DNA of 64,000 nucleotides, from the NCBI RefSeq assembly GCF_003633685.1, contig NZ_RBKT01000001.1, positions 1,240,001-1,304,000 of the forward strand, given 5' to 3'. The notes under the pieces were generated by a model, which was given only the letters and a program-made list of their open reading frames with translations, did not search any database and was not told the origin of the DNA. Positions 35,045-48,300 of the stretch are shown here, piece by piece; positions within the stretch are counted from its first letter, which is position 1; each line of letters begins with the position of its first letter. The position numbers were made by a program, and so were the translations under genes. The DNA comes from Micromonospora pisi (GTDB lineage: Bacteria > Actinomycetota > Actinomycetes > Mycobacteriales > Micromonosporaceae).

Positions 35045-36178
35045 TTAGTCCGGCACGGTGGCATCGTCGCCGTTTTCGTCGGCTGATCCGGCAGGCTCCG
35101 TGAGCGGTGCGTACAGGGTGGACAACGCGCGGTGCAGGCCCACCGTGTCCACGTCGGGCGGCAGGTAGTCATGGGCCCGGATCGCATCCAACATGTCCGG
35201 GTCCGGGGCCAGCCGGTGTACCCGCAGGTAGTACGCGACCGCCTCGGTCCAGATCCACCGGCCGTCGGTGAAGAACCCCGTCGGCACCACCTCCCCGGCA
35301 GCCGGATCGACCACGTCCTGACTGCGGCTCGGCGTGATCAGCAACGGCACTCCCTCGGCCAGGTAGCTCAGCACGCGATCGCGTTCCTCCCCTTCGAGCA
35401 GGGGGTGGGCGGAGTCAAAACCTGGTCCGCGTTCCGGGTCGAAGGTGTCGTACACCCGGGCGACGAGCGGGGCCACCGCCGGGGCGGCGGTCCAGAGCAG
35501 GGTGGAGAACCCGAGCGCGGTGCGCTGGTACGCCGGCAGTTCGTCCGCGTCGCAGAACGCCTCGACCTGCGGATCCGACTCCCCGGCGAGTTCCAGGGCG
35601 TGCTGCAACGCTGCGGCCCGGGCGGGCAGCACCGCCTCGTTGTCGGCCTGGAGCAGGTAAATCCGGCGCGGTGGCGGCCACTGCGTGTCGATCGCCGGGA
35701 ACCGCCAGGCCCGCCACAGTGCCCTGAGCGGTGCCCCTTCGTCACGCTGTGCCCGTACCGCCGCGACCGCGGCCCGGTCGGTCTCGTCGGCGGCGCCGGG
35801 TCCGTCGTACGGGACGGTCAGGTCGATGCTGTACGGCACCGTGTCGCCGTGATCGGCCAGCTCCTGCGGGCTCACCGGGGCCAGCCCGTACAACGGTTGC
35901 GGGTCGACGACCGCGCGCTCGATCTCGGCGAGCGCGTCACTGTCCTCCCCGGCGTCGGTGAGGGTGTCCGCCAGCAGGAGTGCGTCGGTGTCGGTCATCG
36001 GCACCCGCCCGGCGAGTACGGCGAAGACCACGGCCTGGGCGATCTCCACGAACTCGCCCTCGGCGAGCCAGCGGCGGCAGGCCGCGATCAGTTCGTCCGG
36101 CAGCCGACCGGACATCCGCAACAGCAGCTGGTGGAAGGCGGCGAGCTGATCGCTGGACGCATCTACCGCCTGGGTCAT
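35045..36178 (-). CDS. Acidic 377-aa protein after giant 2; candidate chaperone or immunity protein
   Basis: I do not recognise a characterised family. ATG at 36176-36178 follows a GGAAGG site. The N-terminal helical part (LPDELIAACRRWLAEGEFVE, LADTLTDAGEDSDALAEIER) precedes an alpha/beta part (PPPRRIYLLQADNEAVLPA, DELPAYQRTALGFSTLLW). The protein is strongly acidic and ends in ENGDDATVPD. It has no signal peptide or membrane span, so it is cytoplasmic. It is the first gene after the giant 2 stop (218 bases), the usual place for an immunity protein or secretion chaperone of a polymorphic toxin. That role comes from position only. Confidence 0.6.
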   Translation of the reverse strand: MTQAVDASSDQLAAFHQLLLRMSGRLPDELIAACRRWLAEGEFVEIAQAVVFAVLAGRVPMTDTDALLLADTLTDAGEDSDALAEIERAVVDPQPLYGLAPVSPQELADHGDTVPYSIDLTVPYDGPGAADETDRAAVAAVRAQRDEGAPLRALWRAWRFPAIDTQWPPPRRIYLLQADNEAVLPARAAALQHALELAGESDPQVEAFCDADELPAYQRTALGFSTLLWTAAPAVAPLVARVYDTFDPERGPGFDSAHPLLEGEERDRVLSYLAEGVPLLITPSRSQDVVDPAAGEVVPTGFFTDGRWIWTEAVAYYLRVHRLAPDPDMLDAIRAHDYLPPDVDTVGLHRALSTLYAPLTEPAGSADENGDDATVPD

Positions 36179-36396
36179 GGCCTTGCCCTTCCCTGCTGCA
36201 CGTATCCGTCCCACTGTTCGGGGCGGTTGTCCTGACGACGGTTGTGGCACCCGTCCGGTTCAAACCCGCCGGTAACCGTCCCTTGACGAGCCCGGATGGG
36301 CAAGGAGTGGTTGGGTTTTGGAAGGCCATTGTTATACCGCACCCGTTGCCGCGCCCGTCCGCACGCCGATGTGACGGCTGGGTGGAACAGCCAGGA
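36179..36396. other. Gap between giant 2 and the acidic 377-aa gene
   Basis: These 218 bases contain no gene. A weak five-base-stem hairpin lies near 36,375-36,391. TATAAC on the minus strand (36336-36331) is a possible -10 element without a clear -35. The downstream genes could therefore have their own promoter. Confidence 0.35.
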
Positions 36397-39300
36397 TCAG
36401 CCGCGGTCGGTCTCCACGTTGTCCAGCTGTACGCCGAGATCCGCCAGTCTTCTCCGCGCATCCTGCAGCCGCTGCTCGCGTTCGGCCCGCCCGTCGTCGG
36501 GCTGCGCCCGACCGGCGCCGCCCTTGGCCTTGTTCTTCTTGCCCTTTTTACCGCTGGCGGCGGGCTGCGCCGGTGTGCTGGCCGAGAGCAGCTCATCCAA
36601 CGCCCGCTTGGCCTGGAGGTACTCGCGGATCGCCGTCCGGAGTCCGCCGTCGGGATCCGCGGTACGGGTCTGTGCATCGGTCGACGTCGTCCCGGCCCCG
36701 GTTCCGCGCGCCCCGGAAGCAGCGTCGGCGCTGACCCGGGTCGCGACCATGCGCTCGGACGTGTCGAAGGCGGGGTGCTCCGTGACGGCGGTCCCGATGG
36801 GCAACGGACCCTTCATGTAACTACCGCCAGCGCCCCACCATCGGTAGGCGTTACCCGACCGACTCTCGCTGACCGCGTAGACGAACGGGAACACCTTGCC
36901 GTCCTCGTCCACCAGGAAGACGAGCGAGGCGCCCCCACTGCCGCCACCGAGATGGACGTGCGAAGCCGTGTGCAGCTGAAGGCGATCTTCCCGTACCCCG
37001 ACTCCGCCCTGCGCGGCACGCTCCAGGACCGCCAGGTCCTCGGCCGTGAACCGATGATTCTCCAGCGAACGCGCGTATTGAGGTTTTCCGCTGAAGTCCC
37101 ACGTGCGCATGTCGTTCGGAGCGAGCCGCGCCAACCGCTCCTGACGTTCCGCGTCAACCTGCCTGTCACGCTCGCGCTGCTCGGCATCCAGCCGCGACCA
37201 GACATCGTGGGCGGCTGCCCTGACCACGGACCTCGGCTCGTCCGCCAACCACAGGTCGGTGTTCCCCAGCCAGTCGTCGAACTCCTGGCCGAACGACCGC
37301 AGCCGACGAGGCGGCTGCTGCGGGTCGCGCACACCCTCAACCGAGGTCAGGAAATTGAGGAACGAGTAGTCACCGACCAGATCGGGGCGTTCTGTCAGCA
37401 GGGCGGCGACGTCCGGCCTGGCAAGCAACAACGGCACCATCGTCTCGTCCGCGACCACCGTCTCGAGCAGGCCGGGGTGAGCAGCCCGCAACAACTCCCC
37501 CATCTCGACGGACTCGTTGAACCGCGCCGCCAGCCCACCAGCCGGCGCCACGGCTATCCGTCGCCCACCCTCGTCCGTTACCGGCTGTCGGCCAGCAGAA
37601 CCCGCCACCCGCGCCGCCGGACGTGACGTAGCCACCCGCGCCACCACCGGCGGCGGCTGCGCATCCGGCGCCGCAGCCGTCTCTAAATCCTCCACCGCCA
37701 GGGCCGACACATCCCGCCCCTGGAACTGCAGCCGCCGCGCGGCTTCCACAAAACGGTACGGGTCTCTTCGGTACGACTCGACGAACTGAGGTTCGGTCAG
37801 GAACCTCCCGGCAAAATCCGTCCAGGCGTTCAACATCTGAAGCAGGTTGGTGTCCGACAGCACAGCCTGCCACGATGACGCGTCCAGTGCCGCCGGGGTC
37901 CGGGCCAACACGCCCACCAGAGCGGGGCGCATCCGAAGTTGACGCAACCCCCGCGACCCGAGCTCGCCGGTGAGGACCTCGTTACGAATTAGTGCCTCCC
38001 GCATCTGCGGGTCGGCGGCAACAGCGGTCAAGAGCGCGCGATTACGCCGGACAGCAGTCAACAGGAACGGATGTTGACGGATCAAATCGGTCACCGCCGG
38101 GTTGTCGGTCATGACCTTCACCAATTCCCGGACGTGCAGCGCCGGCACCCAATCCTGGTGCTGTCCCGCCAGGACTTCGGCCACGGCCGGCTGGTTCCGG
38201 ATCAACCGCCTGACATCCTCCCTGCCCTGCACCAGGTCGTACACCGCCGGTTGCGCCAACGCCCGGACGAGCGCCGGGGCTGCTATCACCGTACGCAACA
38301 CCTCAGCCGAAGAGAACGCCCTCGCCATGAACTCGGGGTCCGAGCCCAACAACTCTCGCAACGGACCCCGGAAAATGCCCTCATATTCACTGGCGGTCAA
38401 GTCGTATCGATGCTCGCGGAATGCCTTTGCCAATGTCGGCATCGACTTCAGCACGGAAACCACAGAAGGATTGTTGGCCAGGAAACTCAGCAACGACAGG
38501 TGGCTCACCGCCGCCCCGACGACCGCCTCGTCATGCCTGAGCAGACTTTCGGCGAAACCCTCCCGGGCCAAGTGCCCGAACGCCCGTTCCCCGTGATGCA
38601 GGAGCACCTCCGCCGCCGGCGGGAAATTTTCCATCAACATGTTCAGCGCCGGCCTCGCACCGATCCGGAGAATGAGCCCGTGCCGTTCCCGTCGCAGTCG
38701 GAACAGTGACTCCCTGCCGGCCATTGCGTTGCCCTCGCTGCCCACTTCGTCACGTACGGCTCTGTCTGACATGAAGAAGTGGTACAAACCATCAGAATGA
38801 AGCATCGCTTCGAAGAATTTCGGCGCAACCTTCATAGTCCTCAGCACGTCGGGTGCCTCGGGCCCGTCCAGGAGGTCAAGCAACCCCGGCCGCTTCTGGA
38901 GCAGGTCGACCATGTGCGGGTGTTGCACCAGAATCACCGCAAGGGCGAGGCTGCGCTCCGCCAGGGCAGCGAGCCGAGGATGGTTGTGCACGTCCGCGCG
39001 AAGAGACAGGAGCAGGGCCGAGTGCTCCTCGGAGAGGCCCAAGCTGGCGGCCCGCTGCCGAGCCCTCTCCTCGTCGGGCTCCCGCACGATCTCGGCTACC
39101 GGCACAATTGCCGGCCGCAACACGACGCCCTCCGCCGACAGTGACCGCTCACCAAAGCCCTCGATACCCCGTCGCAGCGGCCCGGACCAGCCCTCCGGGC
39201 TTTCGCGACGGAGCGCCGAGCTCTGTCCGACCGGTCCGTCCAACTGCGCCGCGAACTCACCCACAGTCTTCGGAAGGGGGCGGCTCGCGATCTCAAACAA

Positions 39301-42300
39301 CAACTCGGGCTCCGCGACGAGCATCTTGGCGAGCCGCAGTTCGGGATCGGCGGCAAGATATTCGAAGAACGCTGGCGCCGACAGCAGTGCGGCCCAGTGG
39401 GCGGTCGTCAGCAGCGGATACGACGTCTGCGCAAGCAGTCCGGCAAGCTCGGGGCGCGAGTGCAGGCTGTTGTACAGCTGTTGGGAAGACCGACTGAAGG
39501 TGGCCGTCGCGGAAAGCAGCATGACAAGCTGACCATTCTGCACGAGCAGCCGCAGTAGGCCCTCATTGACGAGGAACGCGTTCCCCAGAGGCGTGAGATT
39601 GAACAGCGTCGGCCAGATTTGCGTATAGTTGAGCGGCGCGATCGCTATGATCCGCTCATCGCGCGTCAGTAGTTCGATCAACCCCGGCATTTCGGTGATC
39701 AGCACGCCCAGCGGGTTGAGCCATTCCCCGGTCAGCAAACGCAAGCCACTGTTCTGCAGCAGCGCCTTTCGATATTCTGGATTCGTCGCAGCCACCTGGG
39801 CCACCCGCAACGCCGATTGCTCAACTCTTCCCGTGGCGAACCGCAGCCGCATCGAACGGCTACGCATCATGGCAGGGAGCAGGGGTCCCACTACTTGCGG
39901 GTTGCGCAGCAGTTGCTGCCACAGTCCGCCGGCATCATCCAGCAACCGCCCGTACTCGTGCGGGTGGTTCAAGAGGTTGGGGTTGGCGGCGAGGAACTCC
40001 GCAAGGTCCGGGTTCTGCTTCAACAACTTCCATCGGCTCGTGCGAACTTCCTTGGGCAAGGCCCCCTCCAACACCGCCGACCGCAGCGTCGAGTTCTTGG
40101 CGACCGCCTTATCCGCCGGAGACTTCGGCTCCCCCGGCATCCCACCGGCGCGCGGCGGATCAGTCGCCTTTCGCAACGCGCCCAGCAGTTGCGCAGGGGG
40201 CACCGAGTCAAAGTGCGCCGGGTTCCTCGACAGCCACGCGGCCACCGCGGGATTCTCCGCTGCCGCCCGAAGCAGTTCGGTCGAGCCCGCCAGGCGCTCG
40301 CCGAGTCGGGGACTGTCGATCAGTACGTCCGAGAGATCGGGACTGCTGTTCAGCACCCGTACGACATCAAGGTCGCGGACCGCCGCCGCGAGCATCCCGG
40401 GCACCCGCACGACGGCTCCCACCGCTGCCGGGTTGCCCTGCAACACGTCCAGGAGCCCAGGGTTTGCGAAGAGTAGCCCAAACTGCTCCCTCGACCAAGG
40501 ATGCTGCCCACGCTGGCCGGTTGTGGGTGACGACGATGCGTGGATGGTATGCAGCTCGTCCGTCAGGCCGTGCGAGCGGGAGATCTTGTGGAACGCCGCG
40601 GCCGGGTCCGGCTGATCGGTGATCACCTCAGCGAGCGGCGATACTGCGATCACCTCCGCGAGCACGTTGGTAGGCGATCCAGATAACACCAGATGCGACC
40701 AGTCACCCAGACGCCTCATGGCCTCCAGGTGGTTCTGGCGGAAATTGCCACTGCGCAACATCTGGTCATTCTCGAGGGCGTTGAGCACATCAACGCGTCG
40801 ATCAACGTAGTATTGCAACAGGTCGACGTCGATCGGCTCGAAGACCTCCCTGGACAGCAACAGGTCGAAGAGGTTGGGGAAATTCTCGGCGTACGTCCGC
40901 GCGAGCTGCGGCCGCACCAGCATCAGACCGAGGAGCCTCGGTTCCTTGACAAGGGTGGCAAACTGGTCCGGCGACAGCCCTCCTTCCGCTTCGCTCTTCG
41001 CCCACAGGTTGGTTATCTCACTGAACTCAATCCTCCGATCCAGCCGGGCACCCGCATTCGGCATCCCCGTGGCGATGGTGACGAAATCATCGATCGGAAT
41101 CTGATTGTTGACGGCATAGGCGCGCTGCAACCATTGGAGAGCCAATTTCGTATAGTGCTCTTTGACCGCATTGTCCATGGGCCAGTTCGAGGTGACGCGC
41201 CGTGCCGCCGCCTGGAAGCGTTCGACCCGCGAGCCGGTGGCTCTCATCATCCCGGTCCGGTTCGTGCTCGGCGCCTCCAGCAACACACCGCCCAACGAGG
41301 TGGTGTCCACAGCCTCGTTGCTGGAGACCACCACCGGCCGCCGCGAACCGGTCAGGTCAACCTGCCGCAACCGTCCGCCATCGTCGAGCACGAGCCGCAC
41401 CGGCCCACGCAACGCCTCCGGAAGCGTGCTGCCCGGGCTACCCGGCCCCGGCAGCTCCACACCGATCAACCGCCGAGCCAACCCCGCCTGCGGCTCCATC
41501 AACAACAGCCGCCCGTCAGGCCGGCGAGCCACCAACACCACATGCCTCGGTCTGCCCGGTGCCTCCACGTGAACAGCCGTCACCGCGCCCGGCCGCAGCG
41601 CCGACAGCCCATTCAGCCCCGCCCGATGGAAAGTCCCCCTCAACCGCGCCGCCACCACGTCGACACCGCTGTCGGCGTCGTCACGCGACACTGTTCCCGG
41701 CAGCCCCAACCGCGACAGCACCTGGCCAACTCGACTCACGCAGTCGGGCGTGACCCTGTCCCACGCCGGCAGGCTCGACACCGCGTCGAACAACCGCCGA
41801 TACATGTCGACTGGCTCGGGTCGTGCCGGAGCCACCACGGGGCGATAAGGCATCGCCCCCACGTCCCGCCGGACCAACGTCTGCGCATCCCGCCGCGAGT
41901 CGCCCGTTCCGGAGCTGCCGGACGGTGGTCCGGAACGGGTCGGCGCGGGCCGCGACGACGGTCCCGAGCGTGAGGGCCCCGCCGGGCCGGATCCCGCCGC
42001 GGTCGAAGTGGAGGGGCCGACGTACGTCGGCGCCTCCGAGGCGGGAACGGAGTACGTCGGCGCGGGGTACGTCGGGATGGAGCGTGTCGGCGCGGAGTAC
42101 GTCGGCGCGGCTTCGCGCCGGTGCTCTGCCGGCGGTCGGACCACGCCGCTGCCTCCGGCCAACCTGTCGTCGGCCCGGGTGTGCATGCCCGGCCAGGTGA
42201 TGGTGCGAGCGGCGGCCGGGTTCACCCCCACCTGCAACCCGCGCCGATCCCCGTGTATCTCCCAACCATGGGCGGCCAGCGCCGCCCGGTCGATCAGGAA

Positions 42301-45300
42301 GTACGACTCCACGGCGCCGTTCCTCACCTGAAGGACGTCGCGCACGTACCGGGCCGGGATGCTGACGGTCGTCTGAGCGGCCCTGCCCCTCTCCTCCGGC
42401 ACCGCCACGATCTCGACGCTGCTGCCGAACCAACGTCGGATCGACTCGGCCGTATTGCCGGCCAAACTCGGCAACGGCACCGCGACCATGTCGTCGCGGG
42501 GAGGCCGTCGTTCGTCGAACACTCGACGAACGACGGTCAGCACCGGCGCTGTCACCCCGCTCCCGCCACCCGCCGGGTTCGCCAATGTGGTGGCCAGGTC
42601 GGCAACCGCGTCCGCTGGCGAAGGGCTCGCCGAACCGGTCAGCGTGACCAGGAGCGTACGGAGATCCTGAGCTGGCGTCGGCTGGCCATCCGGTGTCGAC
42701 AGCACCTCCAATGGCACCACGCCGCTGTCGGTTCGCATCACCACCACCTGAGCGTGCCGGGTCAGCTCCCTGGCGAACGAGCGCGTACCCCACCGATCAG
42801 GGTCATCGGACACGAGTATCACGATCGGCCGATCACCTGGGCGTTCCGGACGGGGAAGCAGGGCGGCGTACTCGGCCGCGGAGAGCATCACGCCGGGCTG
42901 CATCGGCGAGCGCAGCCGCGCGCCGACGGGGCTGGTCCACTCGACCACAACACTGCTGGCAGCGGCGGGCGGGATGGCATCCCGCACCGCGGTCCGCCAG
43001 ATCGCCAGCGTCGGCTCGGCAGTGTACTGATCCCCGGCGTACCGGTTGACCCACATGTCGATGTCCAGCCACCTACCCGATGACCGCAGGCGATGGCCGC
43101 GCGCGGCCATCGCGACGACGTCCAGCGCCGGCTCGGAATCGGTCGCGGGGAGTCGCACCACGCTGCCGTGCACCGGTATCCGCAGCCGTACCTCGACCGT
43201 GGCAGGCCCCGGGCCGGGCCACACTCGCACCGTCCCGAGCCGCACCCGATGCCGCATCTCCTCCATCCGCCGCGCGGTGGACCAGGCAGGGTCGACCGGC
43301 ACCCGCAGGACTTCCCGGAGCGCCCCGGGCGGCGGCGGGGCGGCGGTCCCATCCCTCAGGTAGGGCGGTAGCTGCTCGATCGCCGCCTCCCCGTCCTCGT
43401 CCGGACGAAGCAGCGGAGGGATCAGCAGCCTCGCCAGGTCCGCCTCGGCCAGGGTGTACCGGCTGGGCTCGCCCGCGAGCCGGGTTCGGACCTCGCGGTG
43501 GAGGTCGACCGGTGGCAGTGCCGCCGAACGCACCGCCTCGTTCAGCTCGCGGAACTCGCCGGGGGCCTCCGCCACGCTCGCTCGGGGGCGGATGGAACGC
43601 CACCTCACGGTCCGCGGATCGGACGGGTCGGACCGGGAAACCACCACACCGCCGGGAATCCGTACCCCTTCGGCGACTAGCTCGTCGACCCTCCCGCGAA
43701 GCCGGTTCAGGTACTCGGAGCTCTGCTGCTCCGATATCCCGTGGAGGTAGAGCACCACGGCAGAGGGGTTCGGGTCGTTGGTGAGCTGGTCGAACCGCCG
43801 AAGCCACTCGAGCAGCGAGGTCCATCCACCCGCCTCGCCCTCGGCTCCAACGGCCAGGGTCGAGCGGCGGACGGCATCGTCACCACCGTCCCCCGCATCC
43901 GGCACGACACCAGCGATCACCACGGCACCGGGCGGTACGCGCAGGTTCGCCGCCGCCCGCTCGACGTCCTGAGGCACCCAACGGTGGCCGGGGTCGGGCG
44001 GGAAGTACCAGACACCGTTCGACAGCAGCTGCGGCCTCGGCCTCGGTCCGGCGAGCACGTCCGCGCTCGTCCACGTCACCGCGCCAGGATCGTCGGTGCG
44101 GCGCTCCTGCCGCCCGAAGGCCCGACCCATCGAACGGCGCATCCCCGGAGCGCTGCTGGTCGACGGGTCTGTCACCGCGTACGCGACGCCGTCGTCGACG
44201 AGGCCCGAAGGGGACACGACCGCTTCACCGCGCCCCGACGCCACCCCGGCCAGCGGCACGATCTGGGCCAGTCGGCCATCACCGGTGATCGCCATTCGTA
44301 CCGGGCTGGTCAGCACCACCGGAGCCCGCCCACCCGATCGCAGCGCCTCCGGTCGCCGATCAGCGAGGTCGAAGAGAGTGAACCGCTCGGCACCGACCGC
44401 CTGCGTCTCCACCTGAACGAACCGGCCGTCCGGACGACGCTCGACCAGCACCAGGTGCCGGGGCTCGTCCACCGTCTCGGTCACCACAGCCGTCACAGCG
44501 CCCCGGTCAAGCTGTTCGAGCACCCCCACGTCCACGCGCGAGAACGAACCCCCCAGTGACTCGCCCACCTGGTCGACGTCCCGTGTCCCGGACCCGTCAT
44601 CCACAGACCGGGCCACACCCCACCCGATCAACACATCGCGGACCCGCACCACACAGTCCGCCTGCCCCGTCCACTCCGGCAGGTCATCGACCGCCTCACG
44701 CACCGCCGGCGAGACGATCTCCTCCACTGGCGCCGGGGTGGTCGACTGCTGGTCCGATCCGCCGGAGTCCGACTCGCTCATCATTCCGGGACGGTGCGTG
44801 CTCGACGAGTCCACCAGGACGCCGGCCAACGACCGGCCCACCGGATCCTTGCTGGTACGGAGGGTCGGCCGCGCCGGATCGGTCAGATCGAGCTGCCGCA
44901 GCCGCCGCCCGCCGTCAAGCACCAGTTGCACGGGGCCACGGAGGACCACCGGAAGGGTGCTGCCCGGCGTCCCCGGCTCCGGCAGATCCACCTCGACCAA
45001 CCGGCGTCCCGGCTCGGCCTGCGTCTCCAACAGCACCAACCGACCGGACGGGCGGCGCGCCACCAGCACCATGTGCATGGGCTGGCCCGGCCGCTCCACC
45101 ACGACGGCCGTCACCGCACCCGGTCGCAGCCCTGCCAACGCGCCCAGGCCGACCGAGGTGAACCTGCCCTCGAGTCTCGCCGCCACCACGTCGACTTCCG
45201 ACGACGCGTCATCGCGCGCCACACTTCGCAGCCCCAACCTGCTCAGTACGTCGTTGACCCGGGACGGACAGTCGGGCGTCACCCCGTCCCAGCGTGGCAG

Positions 45301-48300
45301 GGCAGCCACCGCACCAGCCAGCGCCGGATACGTCCGGTCCGCTACGGCGGCCGACGACGGCCCGGGGCGATAATGGGGCAACGTTCCGATTTCGGATCGG
45401 GTCGAGTCACGCGCCTCCTGCCGCGGGTCGCCGATCCGCAGGTCGCCCAGGAGTGACGAGAAATCGGAGCTGTCCGTCAAACTCGGACCGGACCCGATGG
45501 ACGGCAGGGTGAGCTGCGGATAGGTGGGGGCGACACGAGTCGCTGTCGGGTTCCCTCGGTCGTTGGCCGTCACCCAGCCGACCACGGTGGAACGGTCGGT
45601 GTCAGTGGCGGGCTCGAAACCCGACACGGTCGAGGGTCCGGATCCCCGGGTGTGCACCTCCAGGGTGACCGTGTCGGGGGACCGACCGCCGTTCGCCAGT
45701 CGGGCCCGGACCAGCGGAAGCAGCGCGTCGCGCACTCTTTCCGCCTGCTTCTGACCGGCATTCCTGCTCTGGCTCTCCCCACCGCGCAGTGCCCCGCGAC
45801 GGACCGCACCCCCTTCAAGGTGGACGACCACCGACCCCTGATGCTGGTCGACCAGATCGGTGATCTGACGGGCGAACTGCGCCAGCCCTCGTTGCCCCGA
45901 GGCGTCGAGTGTGGTCCCGCCGGAAGCGGGGGCCACCTGCAGCCAGGGTGGGGCGACACGTTGCAGATACTCGCCGATGTCTCGCAGGTCGGCGCGCGCC
46001 TGGTCGGTCTGCCGCCGCAACGAGTCCCTGATCGCCAGGATCGGGTGCTGGCTGCCCAGGTCGCGGTGGAACGAGGCGAGGCGCTGGTCCAGCGTTGCCA
46101 GGTCCGCCATCAGGGTGTGCCACTCATGTGGCCTCGACCGGTCGAGGGAGTCGATCACGTCCTTGATCGCCTGCCCTTGAGGGGTGTCCAGGATCTTCGC
46201 CCGATCCGGTGAGCCGGCGGCGTGGTCCGTGTTCCACACCCGGTCCAGGATCGACGTGATCCGGTCACGCCCGGCGTGCCGGCTGGGCCACGAGTCAATC
46301 GCGAAGAGTCGATTCCGGATTTCGGCCAGGTTCTGGAGGCGCAGCTCACCGACCTGCTGTTGGGTGTCTCTCGCTATGTCCCGCAGCCAGCGGAAGGTGC
46401 TCCGGAAGGTGACCGTCGACACCATCCGGGTGCCGAGGAAGCGCAACTCCCACAGGTCGAGCCCGGGAGCGGTTCGGCGCCCCCCGTTGGTGTCCAACGA
46501 GGCGAACCGCGTACGCACCCCCATGGCGACGTACTGGTCGATCGGCACGGCGGGCCTGGTCAGCAGGAAGTTGTCGAGGTACGCCGTCCAGACCGGCCCC
46601 TCGCCGTAGGACGTGTTCGGCAGACGCCATTGCGGCATCGGGGCGAGGCGGCGGTCCCCGGCACGCGGCTCATACTCCTCGAACAGTCGCACGAACTCGG
46701 AGCGGATCGTCTGCTGATCCCGGGCAAAGAACTGTTGGACGACGGGCGGTGCCGCCGCCAGTAGCGCCGAGGGCGAGATCCGGGACACCGCCGGGCTGTA
46801 GTTCTTTGGCCCGACCCCGCCCGCCTTACCGAGTTGCGCCTCCATGGTCGACCGCAGCACAGCAGCGGTGTGCAGGTACGCCGAGGTCGCGATGGTCTGC
46901 ACCCAGGCGACGTTGACATCGGCCGCCAGCGCCTCGATGAGGAAGCCCGGAGGCCGCTGCCGGGGGTACCCGCTGACCGAGGACGCGGTGAACCGGCGGG
47001 CCATCCGCCGGCCGAAGTCCTCCGCCTCCGTCAGGTACCTGTCCACCTCCGGGTACCAGGACCGGCCGCGCAGCTGGGCGAGGAAGGCGAACGCGTGTCC
47101 GGCGGGTGCTCCGATGGTGTACTGGGCAGCCACCTGGTCCCGTGGGACCGACGGGTCGACCTCGATGATGATGTTCTCGGCGCCCGGCGCGATGACGTAC
47201 CGGGAGTCGTTGAAGACGTCCGCGAGCCGTGCTTCGCCCGTGATCCCGTCGAGCAGTCGATCAACCTCGTCTGCCTCGGCCAGCGTCTGCTCCACCGAAC
47301 GCCAGCCGTCGTCCCCTTCGATCATCCCGGCGGGCGGAGAGACGTCCTCGATGATCAGGTCACCGTGCGCGGACTTGTCGAGTGCGATGTTGATTGGCCC
47401 GGTGACCACGGGCCGACCGTTACGGAACTCCGGCGGCACGTTCTTGACCCGGTAGCGGGGCCTCTCCCGTTCAAAGCCGCCCCCGTCGTACCCGGGATCG
47501 GTCGGGGCGTCCACGACGGCCCGTGCCGTGGAGGCGGACTCCGGTGGGCTCTCGATCAGGTCCGGCCGCACCCTGTCGGTACGGTCGGCCACCAGCACCC
47601 GGGTGGAGACGGCCGACTCGAGCAGGTCGCCCCGGAACGCGGCCCACTCCTCGGCCGAGGTCGGCCGGCTCTCCACGGCGAAGACCCGCAGACCCGCCGG
47701 GCGGTGCGGGTCGATCCAGTACAGCCGCCCGTCGTCGGTGTGACGCAGCGCGAGGGCGTGCCCCCGGCCGGAGGGACGGCGCATCAGGACGTACACCGTG
47801 CTGCCCGGGCCGGCCCGCCGCGCCGCCGCCTCCGCCTCTTCCCAACTGCCCAGGTCGGTCCAGGTCCCCCCGGGCGCGATCCGCGACTCGGCCGCGCGGG
47901 ACCAGTTCTCCCCGGCGACCAGTCGCTCCCGGGTCAGCCGATCGATCGTGACGGAGTCGTCCACCGGCCGGTCCGGCCGGAGGTGTCCGTGGTTGAACTC
48001 GTCCCGCAACCCCTCGAGCAGTACCACACAGTTGACCGGGTCGTTCGGGTGCTCCGGTTGGTTCGCCTCGGCCTCGGCCTCGGCCACCGTACGCTCGACG
48101 ACGGCTTCCAACTCGGCCCGCGTCTGTTCGCCCGCTGTGAAGGGGAAGGGTATGGGCGCCCGGGCGCGGGGCCGGGAACCGGTCGCGGTGCCGGATGTCT
48201 CCGAGATCCCGCGCGACCCCGGTCGCCAGGTGCCGGTGCCGTGCCGACTGTGGCCGGCCCCGGACTCGAGCGCCAGGTCGGCATCGGAGTCGCCGTCAGG

